Shown in pieces: positions 1 through 8,390 of a stretch of DNA of 64,000 nucleotides; the stretch's first letter is position 1; each line of letters begins with the position of its first letter. The notes under the pieces are model-generated. The model saw only the letters and a program-made list of their open reading frames with translations. It had not been told where the DNA came from and did no database searches. The DNA lies in assembly GCF_003176895.1 (NCBI RefSeq), contig NZ_QGTD01000013.1:235324-299323 (forward strand). The letters are read 5' to 3'. The position numbers were made by a program, and so were the translations under genes. Source of the stretch: Gracilibacillus dipsosauri. GTDB taxonomy: Bacteria; Bacillota; Bacilli; Bacillales; Amphibacillaceae.

Positions 1-351
1 TGCCCATTTCGCGTCTTCACGTAAATGGAAAGTATATGTTAAACCATCATCACTTACTTCTGTCTCTTCTTTTTTCGCAATTCCTGATACAATTTCGCCA
101 CCTGGAGCTTGTCGATAAAGACCTTCATAAACAGTATCAATCCAAAGTGTTGAAACATTGTCCTCCGTCATAATCGGATCCATTGTTGGAATATCTGCAG
201 TTTCTGCAATTCTTAAGACATTCTCTTCCTCTGAACTACCTTCTTCACTTTGCTTGTCGTCTGAACTGTTATCGTTTTCAAACGAGCAAGCCGCTAAGAC
301 AAAAGTTAAAATGGTAAAAATTAGTAGCAAAAGCCCACTTTTTTGCTTCAT
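1..351 (-). CDS. Oligopeptide ABC transporter substrate-binding lipoprotein (OppA-like), truncated by window edge
   Basis: Only the first 117 codons are in the window; the rest lies beyond position 1. The start ATG at 351 has a strong ribosome site (AGGAGG) just upstream. The N-terminus is a lipoprotein signal (MKQKSGLLLL..., lipobox LAAC), followed by an acidic Ser/Glu-rich linker. The mature start (ILRIAETADIPTMDP-like) and the segment reading VYEGLYRQAPGG are typical of family 5 extracellular solute-binding proteins that deliver peptides to Opp/App/Dpp permeases. Expected role: membrane-anchored capture of peptides outside the cell. In B. subtilis an opp operon sits next to trpS-yjbA, so this may be the equivalent locus, displaced. 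Family is confident, exact substrate is not known. Confidence 0.85.
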   Translation of the reverse strand, partial: MKQKSGLLLLIFTILTFVLAACSFENDNSSDDKQSEEGSSEEENVLRIAETADIPTMDPIMTEDNVSTLWIDTVYEGLYRQAPGGEIVSGIAKKEETEVSDDGLTYTFHLREDAKWA

Positions 352-644
352 CTCATAAATCCTCCTAAAGTAATTTGATTTGTAAAGTAATTGTAAACTT
401 GCAATGACTATTATACAGAGAACCCTTTTTTTATTCAGCATTTTTTTACTTAAACCGACTAAATTGATTCATAATACCTATTTTTTATAATCTTAATGAA
501 CTATATCTCAGTAAATCGTCCGAATACTCCGATTTTTTCGAGTTTTCTCATTTTTCAGTTAATTTACGAAATTCTATTTTATTATTTGCTAAATTCGTGT
601 TAATTTTTAATAATAGGAACAGAACCAGAAAGGAGCTTCAATAG

Positions 645-1004
645 ATGAAAAAACATTTCTTCATATTTTTCCTCCATGTAATACTATGTTCCATTCTGAC
701 AGTTTTACTCAATAAAGGGCTTACATTACTGCATTTGATTAATAGTATTTTTTATATAAGCAGTTTTTACCTGATTATAGGGCTCCTATTATTCGTTATT
801 TCTAGACGATTCTTTGATATTACGGCAAATAGTTTTCGCAAAGTATTCACTCGAATAACCAAACAAAAAAACTGGGCGTCCACGTGGAGTGGCGATAAAT
901 TACCTTCAGAAAAAATAAACCAAAATTGGATGATATTTTTCCTTTTACAGGGAAGCTTCCTATTATTACTAATGATTATTCTGCTAATCCTCTTTTATTA
1001 CTAA
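645..1004 (+). CDS. DUF3899-type small membrane protein
   Basis: 119 residues with an AGAAAGGAG ribosome site 8-9 bases before the ATG. Three hydrophobic stretches are visible, about residues 5-22, 35-52 and 98-118, separated by a basic loop (RRFFDITANSFRKVF). The arrangement matches the DUF3899 family of Bacillaceae, whose function is unknown and which is often found near peptide transporter genes. It is transcribed away from the OppA-like gene and ends just before a bidirectional terminator. Family assignment is from recall of the pattern and is moderate. Confidence 0.6.
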   Translation: MKKHFFIFFLHVILCSILTVLLNKGLTLLHLINSIFYISSFYLIIGLLLFVISRRFFDITANSFRKVFTRITKQKNWASTWSGDKLPSEKINQNWMIFFLLQGSFLLLLMIILLILFYY

Positions 1005-1023
1005 TTCATTGATTTAGATATGG

Positions 1024-1069
1024 AAAAAGCAAGTGAAGAACTTCCTGACCATTTCTCACTTGCTTTTCT
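1024..1069. terminator. Bidirectional rho-independent terminator
   Basis: Inverted repeat AAAAGCAAGTGA / TCACTTGCTTTT with an 18-base loop, A-rich on the left and T-rich on the right, placed between convergent genes (DUF3899 protein and HtrA). Confidence 0.75.
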
Positions 1070-1105
1070 TTGCAATCCTGCTATTTTTTTATAATATTTC
1101 TCCCT

Positions 1106-2347
1106 TTAATTACTAGATAGGGTAACATTCGCTTCCTGTAATTCGCCTTGACGATAGAATTGAATATTCACAACATCACCGACTGAAAGCTCTGAATATA
1201 AATATTTTCTTAAATTGCTTGCTGTTGCTACATTTTGATTGTTGATTGATACGATAATATCCTCGATTTGCAAACCAGCTTGAGCAGCTCCTCCATTTTC
1301 ATCGATTGCTGTAATGATAACACCATCTGTAATTTCACTTGATGTAGTATTTGTGTAGTACGGTAAATCCGAAATATTTGCCATTGTTATGCCTAAATAT
1401 GGACGAATAATTTGACCATTTTCCATGAGCTGGTCAATTATAGTAGTGACATTGTTACTCGGTATCGCAAAACCTAAGCCTTCCACATCATCATCTGCAA
1501 TCTTCATACTGTTAATCCCTACAAGTTCTCCAGAAGTATTGATTAAAGCACCACCACTATTTCCAGGATTAATTGCTGCATCTGTTTGAATTACTTCCAT
1601 ATCCCACACTCCAGCTGACGTAGATGCTTCAATTGTACGATCCACTGCACTAACAATTCCTTGAGTTACCGTCCCATACAAATCAAGACCAAGTGGGTTT
1701 CCAATTGCAATTACCTCTTCTCCTGCTCTTAGCTCGGAAGAGTCACCAAAAGCTAACGAAGTTATATCGTATTCACCTTCTACTTTTAATACTGCGAGAT
1801 CTGTTAAAGAATCAGAACCTATTAGCTCTGCTGTTACTGTTTCCTCCGTATAAAGTGTTACTTCAATAGTAGATGCATCCTCTATTACATGGTGGTTTGT
1901 AATAATATATAAAGCGTCGTCAGTTACTTGATAAATAACTCCAGAGCCTGTTCCGCTTTCTATCTCTTCACTTTCTTGATTTTGATGCTGTCCAAATCCC
2001 TGACTATAAAATGGATTGGACTGTTGCACTTGTATATTCGTAATACCTACAATTGCTTGAGAAGTTTGTTCTACAATGTCAGCAGTGGTTGAACTAGAAT
2101 TTGTTACTTGCTCGATGTTTATATCCGATGTTGAATTTACCGTTTGTTCCTCTGCAATAGGCTCCTCGACAGCAAGATTCGCTGGCTCTTCTGTCTGAAG
2201 AAAACCTGTCTGAGCAACTATCGTTAATGTGAGAACAGACCCTACGACTCCAGCAGAAAGAGATTTAAAAATCCCTTTATATTTATCGTTTTTCTTATTT
2301 ATTTCCCTTTGTACATCTTTATTTTGATTTTTTTTGTCTTGAAACAT
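1106..2347 (-). CDS. htrA: Membrane-anchored HtrA/DegP-type serine protease with PDZ domain
   Basis: 413 residues. A short basic cytoplasmic tail precedes one transmembrane helix (about 28-49), an acidic/Ser-Thr linker, a trypsin-like domain (about 90-300) and one PDZ domain (about 318-405). The triad is visible: His153 in TNHHV, Asp183 in SLTDLAVL, Ser264 in NPGNSGGAL. This is the architecture of B. subtilis HtrA, HtrB and YyxA, quality-control proteases that degrade or refold misfolded exported proteins. It sits immediately downstream of a two-component system and its promoter carries the same 15-bp box as the divergent VTC operon, so it is probably a target of that system. Which paralogue it corresponds to cannot be decided from sequence alone. 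Confidence 0.93.
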   Translation of the reverse strand: MFQDKKNQNKDVQREINKKNDKYKGIFKSLSAGVVGSVLTLTIVAQTGFLQTEEPANLAVEEPIAEEQTVNSTSDINIEQVTNSSSTTADIVEQTSQAIVGITNIQVQQSNPFYSQGFGQHQNQESEEIESGTGSGVIYQVTDDALYIITNHHVIEDASTIEVTLYTEETVTAELIGSDSLTDLAVLKVEGEYDITSLAFGDSSELRAGEEVIAIGNPLGLDLYGTVTQGIVSAVDRTIEASTSAGVWDMEVIQTDAAINPGNSGGALINTSGELVGINSMKIADDDVEGLGFAIPSNNVTTIIDQLMENGQIIRPYLGITMANISDLPYYTNTTSSEITDGVIITAIDENGGAAQAGLQIEDIIVSINNQNVATASNLRKYLYSELSVGDVVNIQFYRQGELQEANVTLSSN

Positions 2348-2419
2348 TTCTAGCCCTCCATATTCGATAGTTAATGGTGTTTTTCTGTCTATTACACTTT
2401 TTACTATAATCCGCGAATA

Positions 2420-2434
2420 TGTCAGGAAAATGTC
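2420..2434 (-). promoter_or_regulatory. Response-regulator box in the htrA promoter
   Basis: On the minus strand this reads GACATTTTCCTGACA, identical over 15 bases to the box before the VTC operon at 4709-4723. It contains GACA twice with an 11-bp period, typical of tandem OmpR-family half sites. A TTATAG/TATAGT -10-like hexamer follows 10-11 bases downstream; the htrA start lies 73 bases further on. Binding is an inference. Confidence 0.7.
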
Positions 2435-2477
2435 TAAACTAGATTTATCTGTTTCACAAAAAAATAACAGTTGAAAA

Positions 2478-3890
2478 TCAACTGTTGTTTTTTGGTAGAT
2501 ATATTCGAAAAGTGGTACCTTTCTGTGAACTACTTAGCAAGGTTAAGTCTCCCCCCTGTACTTGGGCAATCATTTTACTTAAAGGTAATCCTAGTCCAAG
2601 TCCTCTCATTTTATATTTCTTTTCTTCTCCTCGGTAAAAGCGTTCAAAAATAAAGGGTTGTTCGTCTTTCGGAATTCCCCTTCCACAATCCTCTACATCA
2701 ATATTAATTTGTGAACTATCCTCTTGTAACCTTATATTAATTACTGGTTCTTGATGATTTTCCATCGCCTGCTTTGCATTGTTTAAAAGATTTGTCATGA
2801 TTTGCTGTAAACGAATTGGATCAACATTTACCTTAGTCGGTGATTTTAGCTTGGTAAGGTTAATCTTCATATCCTCATGTAGTATATTCCAGCTATAAAC
2901 GGCAGTTTCCACAACATCATTGATATCGTGTACCTCCATATTAACATCGAAAGCATTTGCAGCAAATTGATTAAAGGCAAGTAAATCCTCTACCATCTTT
3001 TTCATTTTATCTGCTTCGTTTAAGGAAATCGTCAAAAATTCCTTTGCCTCCTCACCTGTAACCACCTCATCCTTCATCGCTTGGAGTAATCCACTAATAG
3101 AGGTAACTGGTGTTTTTAACTCGTGTGTAACACCTGCTAATAATTCTGTTCGTAATGCTTCTAATTTTTCAAGTTTATATGCCATTTCTTTAAAGGAATG
3201 AATTAACTCATGAACTTCTTTTTCTTTACTTTCATTTGGCAAATCAATCTGATAATTCCCTTCCTCCACTTGTTTCGCAGCCTTTGCCACTTCTTGAATT
3301 GGCTTAGATAACCGCTTAGACAAAAAGTAGATAGCAGCCCATCCAAGTATAGCAAGTCCGATGATCATAATGGCTAGCTGAGTGTATTCCTGATTTACTC
3401 GTGATAGATTTTGCTTTGACTCAAACATAACGACCCAGCCCAATGTGGATCCATCGATTTCTATCGGATATTTAACTACATAAAAACGAGTATCGCTAAG
3501 TGTAAATTGTTGAATCGTATCATCATTTTCTAAAACTGAAGAATGAATTTCCCCTGCCATCGGCCCTCCAGGTCGGTTACTTGAAAGGATAGCCCCTGAA
3601 GTGTCGATAATATAAGTAAACGGGTCAATCTCGAAATGTTTTTCTCCTTCTTTCTCTCTAAAAAAGTCATTTCTACCTGGTTCTGGTCCCTCATCCTCTG
3701 CCGATACAATACGATCAGCCATACTTTCCGCCATAATCGTCATCATATTTAGTCGATTTTCTAATGTCGTATGCCTAATCCAAAATGCGGAAATAAGGGC
3801 AATGACGATTAGTCCAATGCAAAGTGTTAATAAATATCGGCTGGTCCAGTACCGTCTCAGTGAGACTCTTCTCTTATTTTTGATTAACAC
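2478..3890 (-). CDS. Sensor histidine kinase, two transmembrane helices with extracytoplasmic sensor loop
   Basis: 470 residues. TM1 is about 18-38, an external sensor region of roughly 130 residues follows (about 40-170), TM2 is about 171-191, then HAMP (about 192-245), HisKA with the phospho-accepting His256 (THELKTPVTSISG), and a HATPase domain with N box (NLLNNAKQAM), G1 (DCGRGIP) and G2 (GLGLGLPLSK). It should autophosphorylate in response to an envelope cue and phosphorylate the regulator upstream. Its GTG start at 3890 overlaps the regulator gene by 17 bases, implying coupled translation. It does not resemble CssS closely enough to name. Confidence 0.9.
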   Translation of the reverse strand: MLIKNKRRVSLRRYWTSRYLLTLCIGLIVIALISAFWIRHTTLENRLNMMTIMAESMADRIVSAEDEGPEPGRNDFFREKEGEKHFEIDPFTYIIDTSGAILSSNRPGGPMAGEIHSSVLENDDTIQQFTLSDTRFYVVKYPIEIDGSTLGWVVMFESKQNLSRVNQEYTQLAIMIIGLAILGWAAIYFLSKRLSKPIQEVAKAAKQVEEGNYQIDLPNESKEKEVHELIHSFKEMAYKLEKLEALRTELLAGVTHELKTPVTSISGLLQAMKDEVVTGEEAKEFLTISLNEADKMKKMVEDLLAFNQFAANAFDVNMEVHDINDVVETAVYSWNILHEDMKINLTKLKSPTKVNVDPIRLQQIMTNLLNNAKQAMENHQEPVINIRLQEDSSQINIDVEDCGRGIPKDEQPFIFERFYRGEEKKYKMRGLGLGLPLSKMIAQVQGGDLTLLSSSQKGTTFRIYLPKNNS

Positions 3891-4557
3891 GTAGCTGATA
3901 CCCCAATCCTCTTAATGTTTTAATTTCTCCTTCAGAACTTGGCCAAGTATTTAGTACTTTACGAATTCGTTTAATAGCAAGATCGACTGCACGATCACTA
4001 CCTTCATAATCCCAGCCCCATACGTGTTCAATTAACTGCTCTCTTGTAAATGTTTGGTTTGGATTTTCTGCTAAGAACATTAATACAGAAAGATCGCGAG
4101 GCGTGAGTGTAACATTCTTTTTATTAAGGATTACTTGATGTGCTCTTATATTAATCTCTAACTGTCCATACCGTTTTATAGGATTTTCATGGTCTGCCTG
4201 TGACCGTCTTAACACAGCTTTTACCCGAGCCACTACTTCATCGGCCACAAAGGGTTTCGTAATATAGTCATCTGCCCCTTCATTTAACCCTTCTAATCGA
4301 TGATTCACTTCTCCTAGCGCGGTTAACATAATAACGGGACAGTTGCTTTCCATTCTTATCTCTCTTAATATTTCCCAGCCATCCTTACCCGGAAGCATAA
4401 CATCTAATAGAACTAAATCTGGATAGATGGTATGGAACTTATCCAACGCTTCTTCTCCATCATAAGCTTGTTCTACCTGATAGTTCACTTTTTGTAAATA
4501 TGCCTTTAAAACTTGACTAATTGCAAATTCATCTTCAATTATTAATATTTTGACCAT
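3874..4557 (-). CDS. OmpR-family response regulator
   Basis: 227 residues from ATG 4557, which follows an AGGTGA ribosome site; a GTG nine bases earlier lies inside that site and is unlikely to be used. An N-terminal receiver domain carries the acidic pocket (IEDE), phospho-Asp in LVLLDVMLPG, the conserved Thr (MLTAL) and Lys (ITKPF). The C-terminal winged helix (about 130-225) ends with TLRGLGYQLR, typical of OmpR/PhoB regulators. First gene of the regulator-kinase operon. A degenerate copy of the box found before htrA and the VTC operon lies about 100 bases upstream, which suggests autoregulation. Confidence 0.93.
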   Translation of the reverse strand: MVKILIIEDEFAISQVLKAYLQKVNYQVEQAYDGEEALDKFHTIYPDLVLLDVMLPGKDGWEILREIRMESNCPVIMLTALGEVNHRLEGLNEGADDYITKPFVADEVVARVKAVLRRSQADHENPIKRYGQLEINIRAHQVILNKKNVTLTPRDLSVLMFLAENPNQTFTREQLIEHVWGWDYEGSDRAVDLAIKRIRKVLNTWPSSEGEIKTLRGLGYQLRVNQK

Positions 4558-4658
4558 TAATTTCACCTTGATTTCTTTATATTTGGCGAGTTTATCCTTA
4601 GATTACCACATAATGAGAAATCGAGAAACTTGCCATACTTCTTTTTATCAGATCCATA

Positions 4659-4673
4659 AGTCAGCCATATGTC
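4659..4673 (-). promoter_or_regulatory. Degenerate response-regulator box upstream of the regulator gene
   Basis: Minus-strand reading is TTTAGACAT-ATGG-CTGAC-T-TAT, matching the htrA box context TTTAGACAT-TTTC-CTGAC-A-TAT at every conserved position apart from the N4 spacer and one base. The 11-bp spacing of the GAC half sites is kept, and a GATAAA -10-like hexamer lies 9 bases downstream, as in the VTC promoter. Confidence 0.55.
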
Positions 4674-4706
4674 TAAAAACCAAATGAATATTTACAAAGA
4701 ATTTAC

Positions 4707-4738
4707 TTGACATTTTCCTGACACATTTCCTTTATAAA
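4707..4738 (+). promoter_or_regulatory. Promoter and response-regulator box of the VTC operon
   Basis: TTGACATTTTCCTGACA at 4707-4723 contains a consensus -35 (TTGACA) and the 15-base box shared exactly with the htrA promoter; TATAAA at 4733-4738 is the best -10, giving a long 20-base spacing, or TTTATA at 18. Poor spacing is consistent with a promoter needing an activator. The start codon of the first gene is at 4796. Confidence 0.6.
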
Positions 4739-4795
4739 CTAAAAATTGTTCCAGCGATTAACATGATAACAAAACGAACAGAAGGAGGCAGCTCA

Positions 4796-5497
4796 ATGAC
4801 CTTTCAGACATCCTTTCATCCTAATGGACGTCGTGAACGTAAGTACGCAATATCACAAACAGAATATCATATCCTGCGCGGCAAGCTACTTCATTTTATG
4901 AGCAGGGATCCCAATGCAGGGTCAAGCGGAAAGTATCGCATTCGTTCTACTTATTTTGATAACTTTTCCAATCGTATTCTAAATGAGAAGAAGGAAGGTT
5001 TTTTAAATCGAGACAAATATCGAGTTCGCATTTATGAAAAAAGGGATCACTACATTAATCTTGAAAGAAAGAGTAAACGTAATAATTTAACCTTCAAATC
5101 AAAATGTATGGTCACCCGTAGGGAATTTGAAAAATGGCGAATTGGAGATATTGATTGGATGGAGCATGACGAAAGATCACTCATTCGAGATTTATACACA
5201 GAAATGAAATATAACCAAATCAAACCTACAACAGTTGTCGATTACGAACGAGAGCCGCTAATATACCCATTTGGAAATGTTCGCATTACCTTTGATAGCA
5301 AAATACAATCCAGTCTTTACAATACAGACATGTTTCATAAGCAGCTACCGATGGTCGATGTTCTCGAGCCAAATCTTATCATCTTGGAGGTGAAATATGA
5401 TGAATATCTACCTGAAATAATAAAACATTTGCTACAGCTATCAGATACAAGACAAGAAGCCTACTCTAAATATCAATTAAGTCGGATGTATGGCTAA
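4796..5497 (+). CDS. VTC-domain (polyphosphate polymerase-like) protein
   Basis: 233 residues from ATG 4796, preceded by GAAGGAGG; an upstream in-frame ATG at 4763 has no ribosome site. Basic and acidic signature residues of the VTC/CYTH tunnel fold are in order: RERKYAIS near the N-terminus, YRIRSTYFD, KYRVRIY, LERKSK, a VDYER strand, ITFD, then ILEVKYD and a C-terminal SKYQL. In yeast Vtc4 this fold polymerises ATP gamma-phosphate into polyphosphate; for bacterial members the reaction is inferred, not established. No membrane segment, so it probably acts in the cytoplasm with the DUF4956 protein encoded 33 bases downstream. First gene of a three-gene operon divergent from the two-component system. 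Confidence 0.85.
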   Translation: MTFQTSFHPNGRRERKYAISQTEYHILRGKLLHFMSRDPNAGSSGKYRIRSTYFDNFSNRILNEKKEGFLNRDKYRVRIYEKRDHYINLERKSKRNNLTFKSKCMVTRREFEKWRIGDIDWMEHDERSLIRDLYTEMKYNQIKPTTVVDYEREPLIYPFGNVRITFDSKIQSSLYNTDMFHKQLPMVDVLEPNLIILEVKYDEYLPEIIKHLLQLSDTRQEAYSKYQLSRMYG

Positions 5498-5530
5498 CGA
5501 TAAAAATATTAAATCATTAGGAGAGAAAAA

Positions 5531-6214
5531 ATGAATTCTATCACAAATTTTTCAGATATTTTTAAATCAAGCTTTTTAGAAACAACCTCATCCTTTTCTA
5601 TTATTGATGCTTTACTTGGAATTGGTGTGGCATTTATGGTCGGGTTGTTTATCTACTTCATATATAAGAAAACTTTTAATGGGGTCATATATTCCCATTC
5701 CTACAATATCTCTTTAGTAATAATGACAATGGCTACTGCTTTAGTCATTATGGGGATTAGTCAGAATGTTCTGTTATCTCTTGGTATGGTTGGTGCTTTA
5801 TCGATTGTTCGTTTCCGTACACCGATTAAGGATCCAATGGATTTAGTATACTTATTCTGGTCCGTCATAGCTGGAATATTATGTGGTGCAGGTTTTATTC
5901 TATTAGCAGTAATTGGCTCTGTTCTCATAGGATTAGTGTTACTTATATTCGCTAATAAGATCAAAGTCGAAAATCCCTATCTATTAATTATAAAATATGA
6001 TCAAAATGCAGTTAATGAAGAGTTAGAACAAATTGTCAAAACCTATACGAAGAGGTTTAGCCTAAAATCAAAATCAATGATAGAGGACTATGAAGAGATA
6101 ACCTATGAAATTCGTGTGAAAGATAATGATTCTAATATCACTTCTGAACTTGCTAGAATAAAAGGAGTCCAAACCGCTGTAATGCTTAGCTATGATGGAA
6201 ACTTTACAGCCTAA
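5531..6214 (+). CDS. DUF4956 multi-pass membrane protein
   Basis: 227 residues with a GGAGAG ribosome site. Four hydrophobic segments (about 26-47, 58-78, 82-98, 107-140) surround the hallmark segment LSIVRFRTPIKDPMDLVYLFW; a soluble C-terminal domain of about 80 residues follows. DUF4956 genes commonly lie beside VTC-domain genes in bacteria, so the pair may form a membrane-coupled polymerase, but no function is proven. Sits between the VTC protein and a repetitive lipoprotein in one operon. Confidence 0.85.
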   Translation: MNSITNFSDIFKSSFLETTSSFSIIDALLGIGVAFMVGLFIYFIYKKTFNGVIYSHSYNISLVIMTMATALVIMGISQNVLLSLGMVGALSIVRFRTPIKDPMDLVYLFWSVIAGILCGAGFILLAVIGSVLIGLVLLIFANKIKVENPYLLIIKYDQNAVNEELEQIVKTYTKRFSLKSKSMIEDYEEITYEIRVKDNDSNITSELARIKGVQTAVMLSYDGNFTA

Positions 6215-6229
6215 AAAAGGGTGAACATT

Positions 6230-8236
6230 ATGGAAAGAATTATTAATTATAGGTGGTTTTTAACCCTTTCTGTGATCTTGATTATCACCATAAGTGGTTG
6301 TAGTCAGGAGAACGGAGAAGCTACGGATGAGCTTATAAATAATCTGGTGCAATATGACACGGATGATGCTTATACGAGCTGGGAGGACCAAGAGGCCATC
6401 TCCATTCATCTAGATGGGAAAGAAGTAATCGCAGAAGAAAATGATTCTGTCCTTGTCTCTCAAAATCAAATCAATATATACACTTCAGGGACATATGTAA
6501 TAGATGGAACATTAGAGGATGGACAAATTGTAGTAGATGCAGAAGATAGTGGAACAGTACGACTAATATTAAATGGTGTCTCGCTCCAATCCTCGACGAG
6601 TGCACCTATTTACATTAAACAAGCAGAGAAAACAGTTATTTCATTAGAAGAAGACACCCAAAACACATTAACTGACGCAACAGAATATGTATACGCGGAT
6701 GAAGAAACAGATGAACCAGAAGCAACGATTTTTAGCAAAGATGATTTAACAATAAATGGTTCAGGTACTCTAAAAATAAATGGAAATTATAACGATGGTA
6801 TAACGAGTCGTGATGCCCTTAAGATTATTGGTGGTACTATTAATATCACTTCTATAGATGACGGTATCGTTGGTCGAGATCTGTTTGCAATGAAGAAGGC
6901 TTCGATCACGATCGATGCAAAAGGTGATGGAGTAAAGTCATCCAATGATGAGGATGAATCAAAAGGTAATATCATCCTAGAAAATGGAGAGCTTAACATC
7001 GAGGCAGGTGGGGATGGTATTCAGGCAGAAAAATCTGTATATGGTATAGATGGAAAGTATTCTATTATATCTGGTGGAGGAAGTCCAGAAGAAATAGAAG
7101 GCACTACTACAGATTTTGATCGAATGGGAGAAATTCCTAATGGAGAAAATCCTCCCGAAAATATGCCACAAATGCCAAGCAATACTGATCGATCGGATTT
7201 ACCAGAAGGAGACTTTCCTTCTAATGGTGGGGATTCACCTCAAGCTTCTAGTCAAAATAAAGATGAAACAGAAGATACAGAAAGTACAAAAGGAATAAAG
7301 GCAAACGAAGAAATTCATATTCTTAATGGTTCTTTCACAATTGACTCCTTTGATGATGCTCTACACAGTAATAAAAATTTGGTTATATCTGACGGAGATC
7401 TTTTTCTATCCACTGGGGATGATGCAATTCATGCAGATGGTGATGTACAAATAGAAAATGGAACGATAGATGTGAAGAAAAGCTATGAAGGATTAGAAGG
7501 ATTAAATATTACAATAACCGGTGGTGATATTCATATTCATGCTGAGGATGATGGGGTTAATGTGAATAGTAGTAGTAATTATGCTAACATGCCGGGAATG
7601 AGTAACACAGATACCGAGACAACAAGTGAATCAAACGAAGAGACTACAGAAACTGGTGAACTTCTAATTGAAGATGGTTATTTATATGTTGACGCAAATG
7701 GTGATGGACTAGATTCAAATACCTCGATAACCATGACAGGTGGAATAGTGCTAGTTTATGGACCATCCTCATCTGGAAATGGATCACTTGATTATGATCA
7801 ATCGTTTAACATCGAAGGTGGCACACTAGTGGCTGTTGGTAGTAGTGGCATGGCTCAAGGAGTATCAGAAGACTCCAGCCAATCTACTATTATGATGACA
7901 TACTCAGAAATTCAAAACGCAGAAACTACCTTATATCTGGAAAATAGTAATGGGGAAAAAATACTTGCTATTGAACCTGAAAAAGATTTTCAAACAATTT
8001 TAATAAGCTCAGAGGACTTACAACAAGGTAAAAATTACATCCTTTATAATGGTGGAAGCATAACAGGAGATAAGGTAGATGGTGTATATGAGAATGCTGA
8101 CTATCAAGAGGGAATTCAAGCAATTGAATTCACTTTAAACACTGCTATGACCTATTTAAACGAGGAGGGTGTCACTGAACAACAATCCAATCCTAAAGGT
8201 GGTAGATGGGGACAAAGAAAAGATTTTAATCAATAA
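6230..8236 (+). CDS. Large repetitive surface lipoprotein with carbohydrate-binding (DUF4353-type) domain
   Basis: 668 residues from ATG 6230; a GTG at 6221 falls in the ribosome site (AAGGGTG). A lipoprotein signal ends in ISGC at about Cys24. The body is built of short beta-helix-like repeats with recurring DDGI, GDGV, DDAIHADGD and GDGLDSN turns, interrupted by low-complexity Pro/Ser/Glu-rich linkers (about 285-355 and 455-480). This matches the carbohydrate-binding domain-containing (DUF4353) family. It is likely anchored on the outer face of the membrane. Third gene of the VTC-DUF4956 operon, with only 15 bases between genes, so it probably works with them, perhaps by binding a polymer or wall glycan. 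Ligand unknown. Confidence 0.8.
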   Translation: MERIINYRWFLTLSVILIITISGCSQENGEATDELINNLVQYDTDDAYTSWEDQEAISIHLDGKEVIAEENDSVLVSQNQINIYTSGTYVIDGTLEDGQIVVDAEDSGTVRLILNGVSLQSSTSAPIYIKQAEKTVISLEEDTQNTLTDATEYVYADEETDEPEATIFSKDDLTINGSGTLKINGNYNDGITSRDALKIIGGTINITSIDDGIVGRDLFAMKKASITIDAKGDGVKSSNDEDESKGNIILENGELNIEAGGDGIQAEKSVYGIDGKYSIISGGGSPEEIEGTTTDFDRMGEIPNGENPPENMPQMPSNTDRSDLPEGDFPSNGGDSPQASSQNKDETEDTESTKGIKANEEIHILNGSFTIDSFDDALHSNKNLVISDGDLFLSTGDDAIHADGDVQIENGTIDVKKSYEGLEGLNITITGGDIHIHAEDDGVNVNSSSNYANMPGMSNTDTETTSESNEETTETGELLIEDGYLYVDANGDGLDSNTSITMTGGIVLVYGPSSSGNGSLDYDQSFNIEGGTLVAVGSSGMAQGVSEDSSQSTIMMTYSEIQNAETTLYLENSNGEKILAIEPEKDFQTILISSEDLQQGKNYILYNGGSITGDKVDGVYENADYQEGIQAIEFTLNTAMTYLNEEGVTEQQSNPKGGRWGQRKDFNQ

Positions 8237-8264
8237 GGATAGAAATTCTTTCAGTAAACATAAG

Positions 8265-8308
8265 ATCAAGCTAAGAATGTAAGAGACGTTCTTAGCTTGA
8301 TTGTTTTA
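8265..8308 (+). terminator. Rho-independent terminator of the VTC operon
   Basis: Perfect 13-bp stem ATCAAGCTAAGAA / TTCTTAGCTTGAT with an 11-base loop followed by TGTTTTAT. The symmetrical stem may also serve the convergent aldehyde dehydrogenase gene. Confidence 0.85.
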
Positions 8309-8390
8309 TATTCAAACTTTTATGCCATTATAGAATTATACAGTCCCTATTACTTTTTGTTGTATTCACTGCTTTTCTCATTCACACTCT

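Noticed and set aside
2478..4557. Naming the two-component system CssRS
   Set aside because: It neighbours an htrA-type gene, but the receiver, linker and sensor sequences do not resemble CssR or CssS beyond family level.
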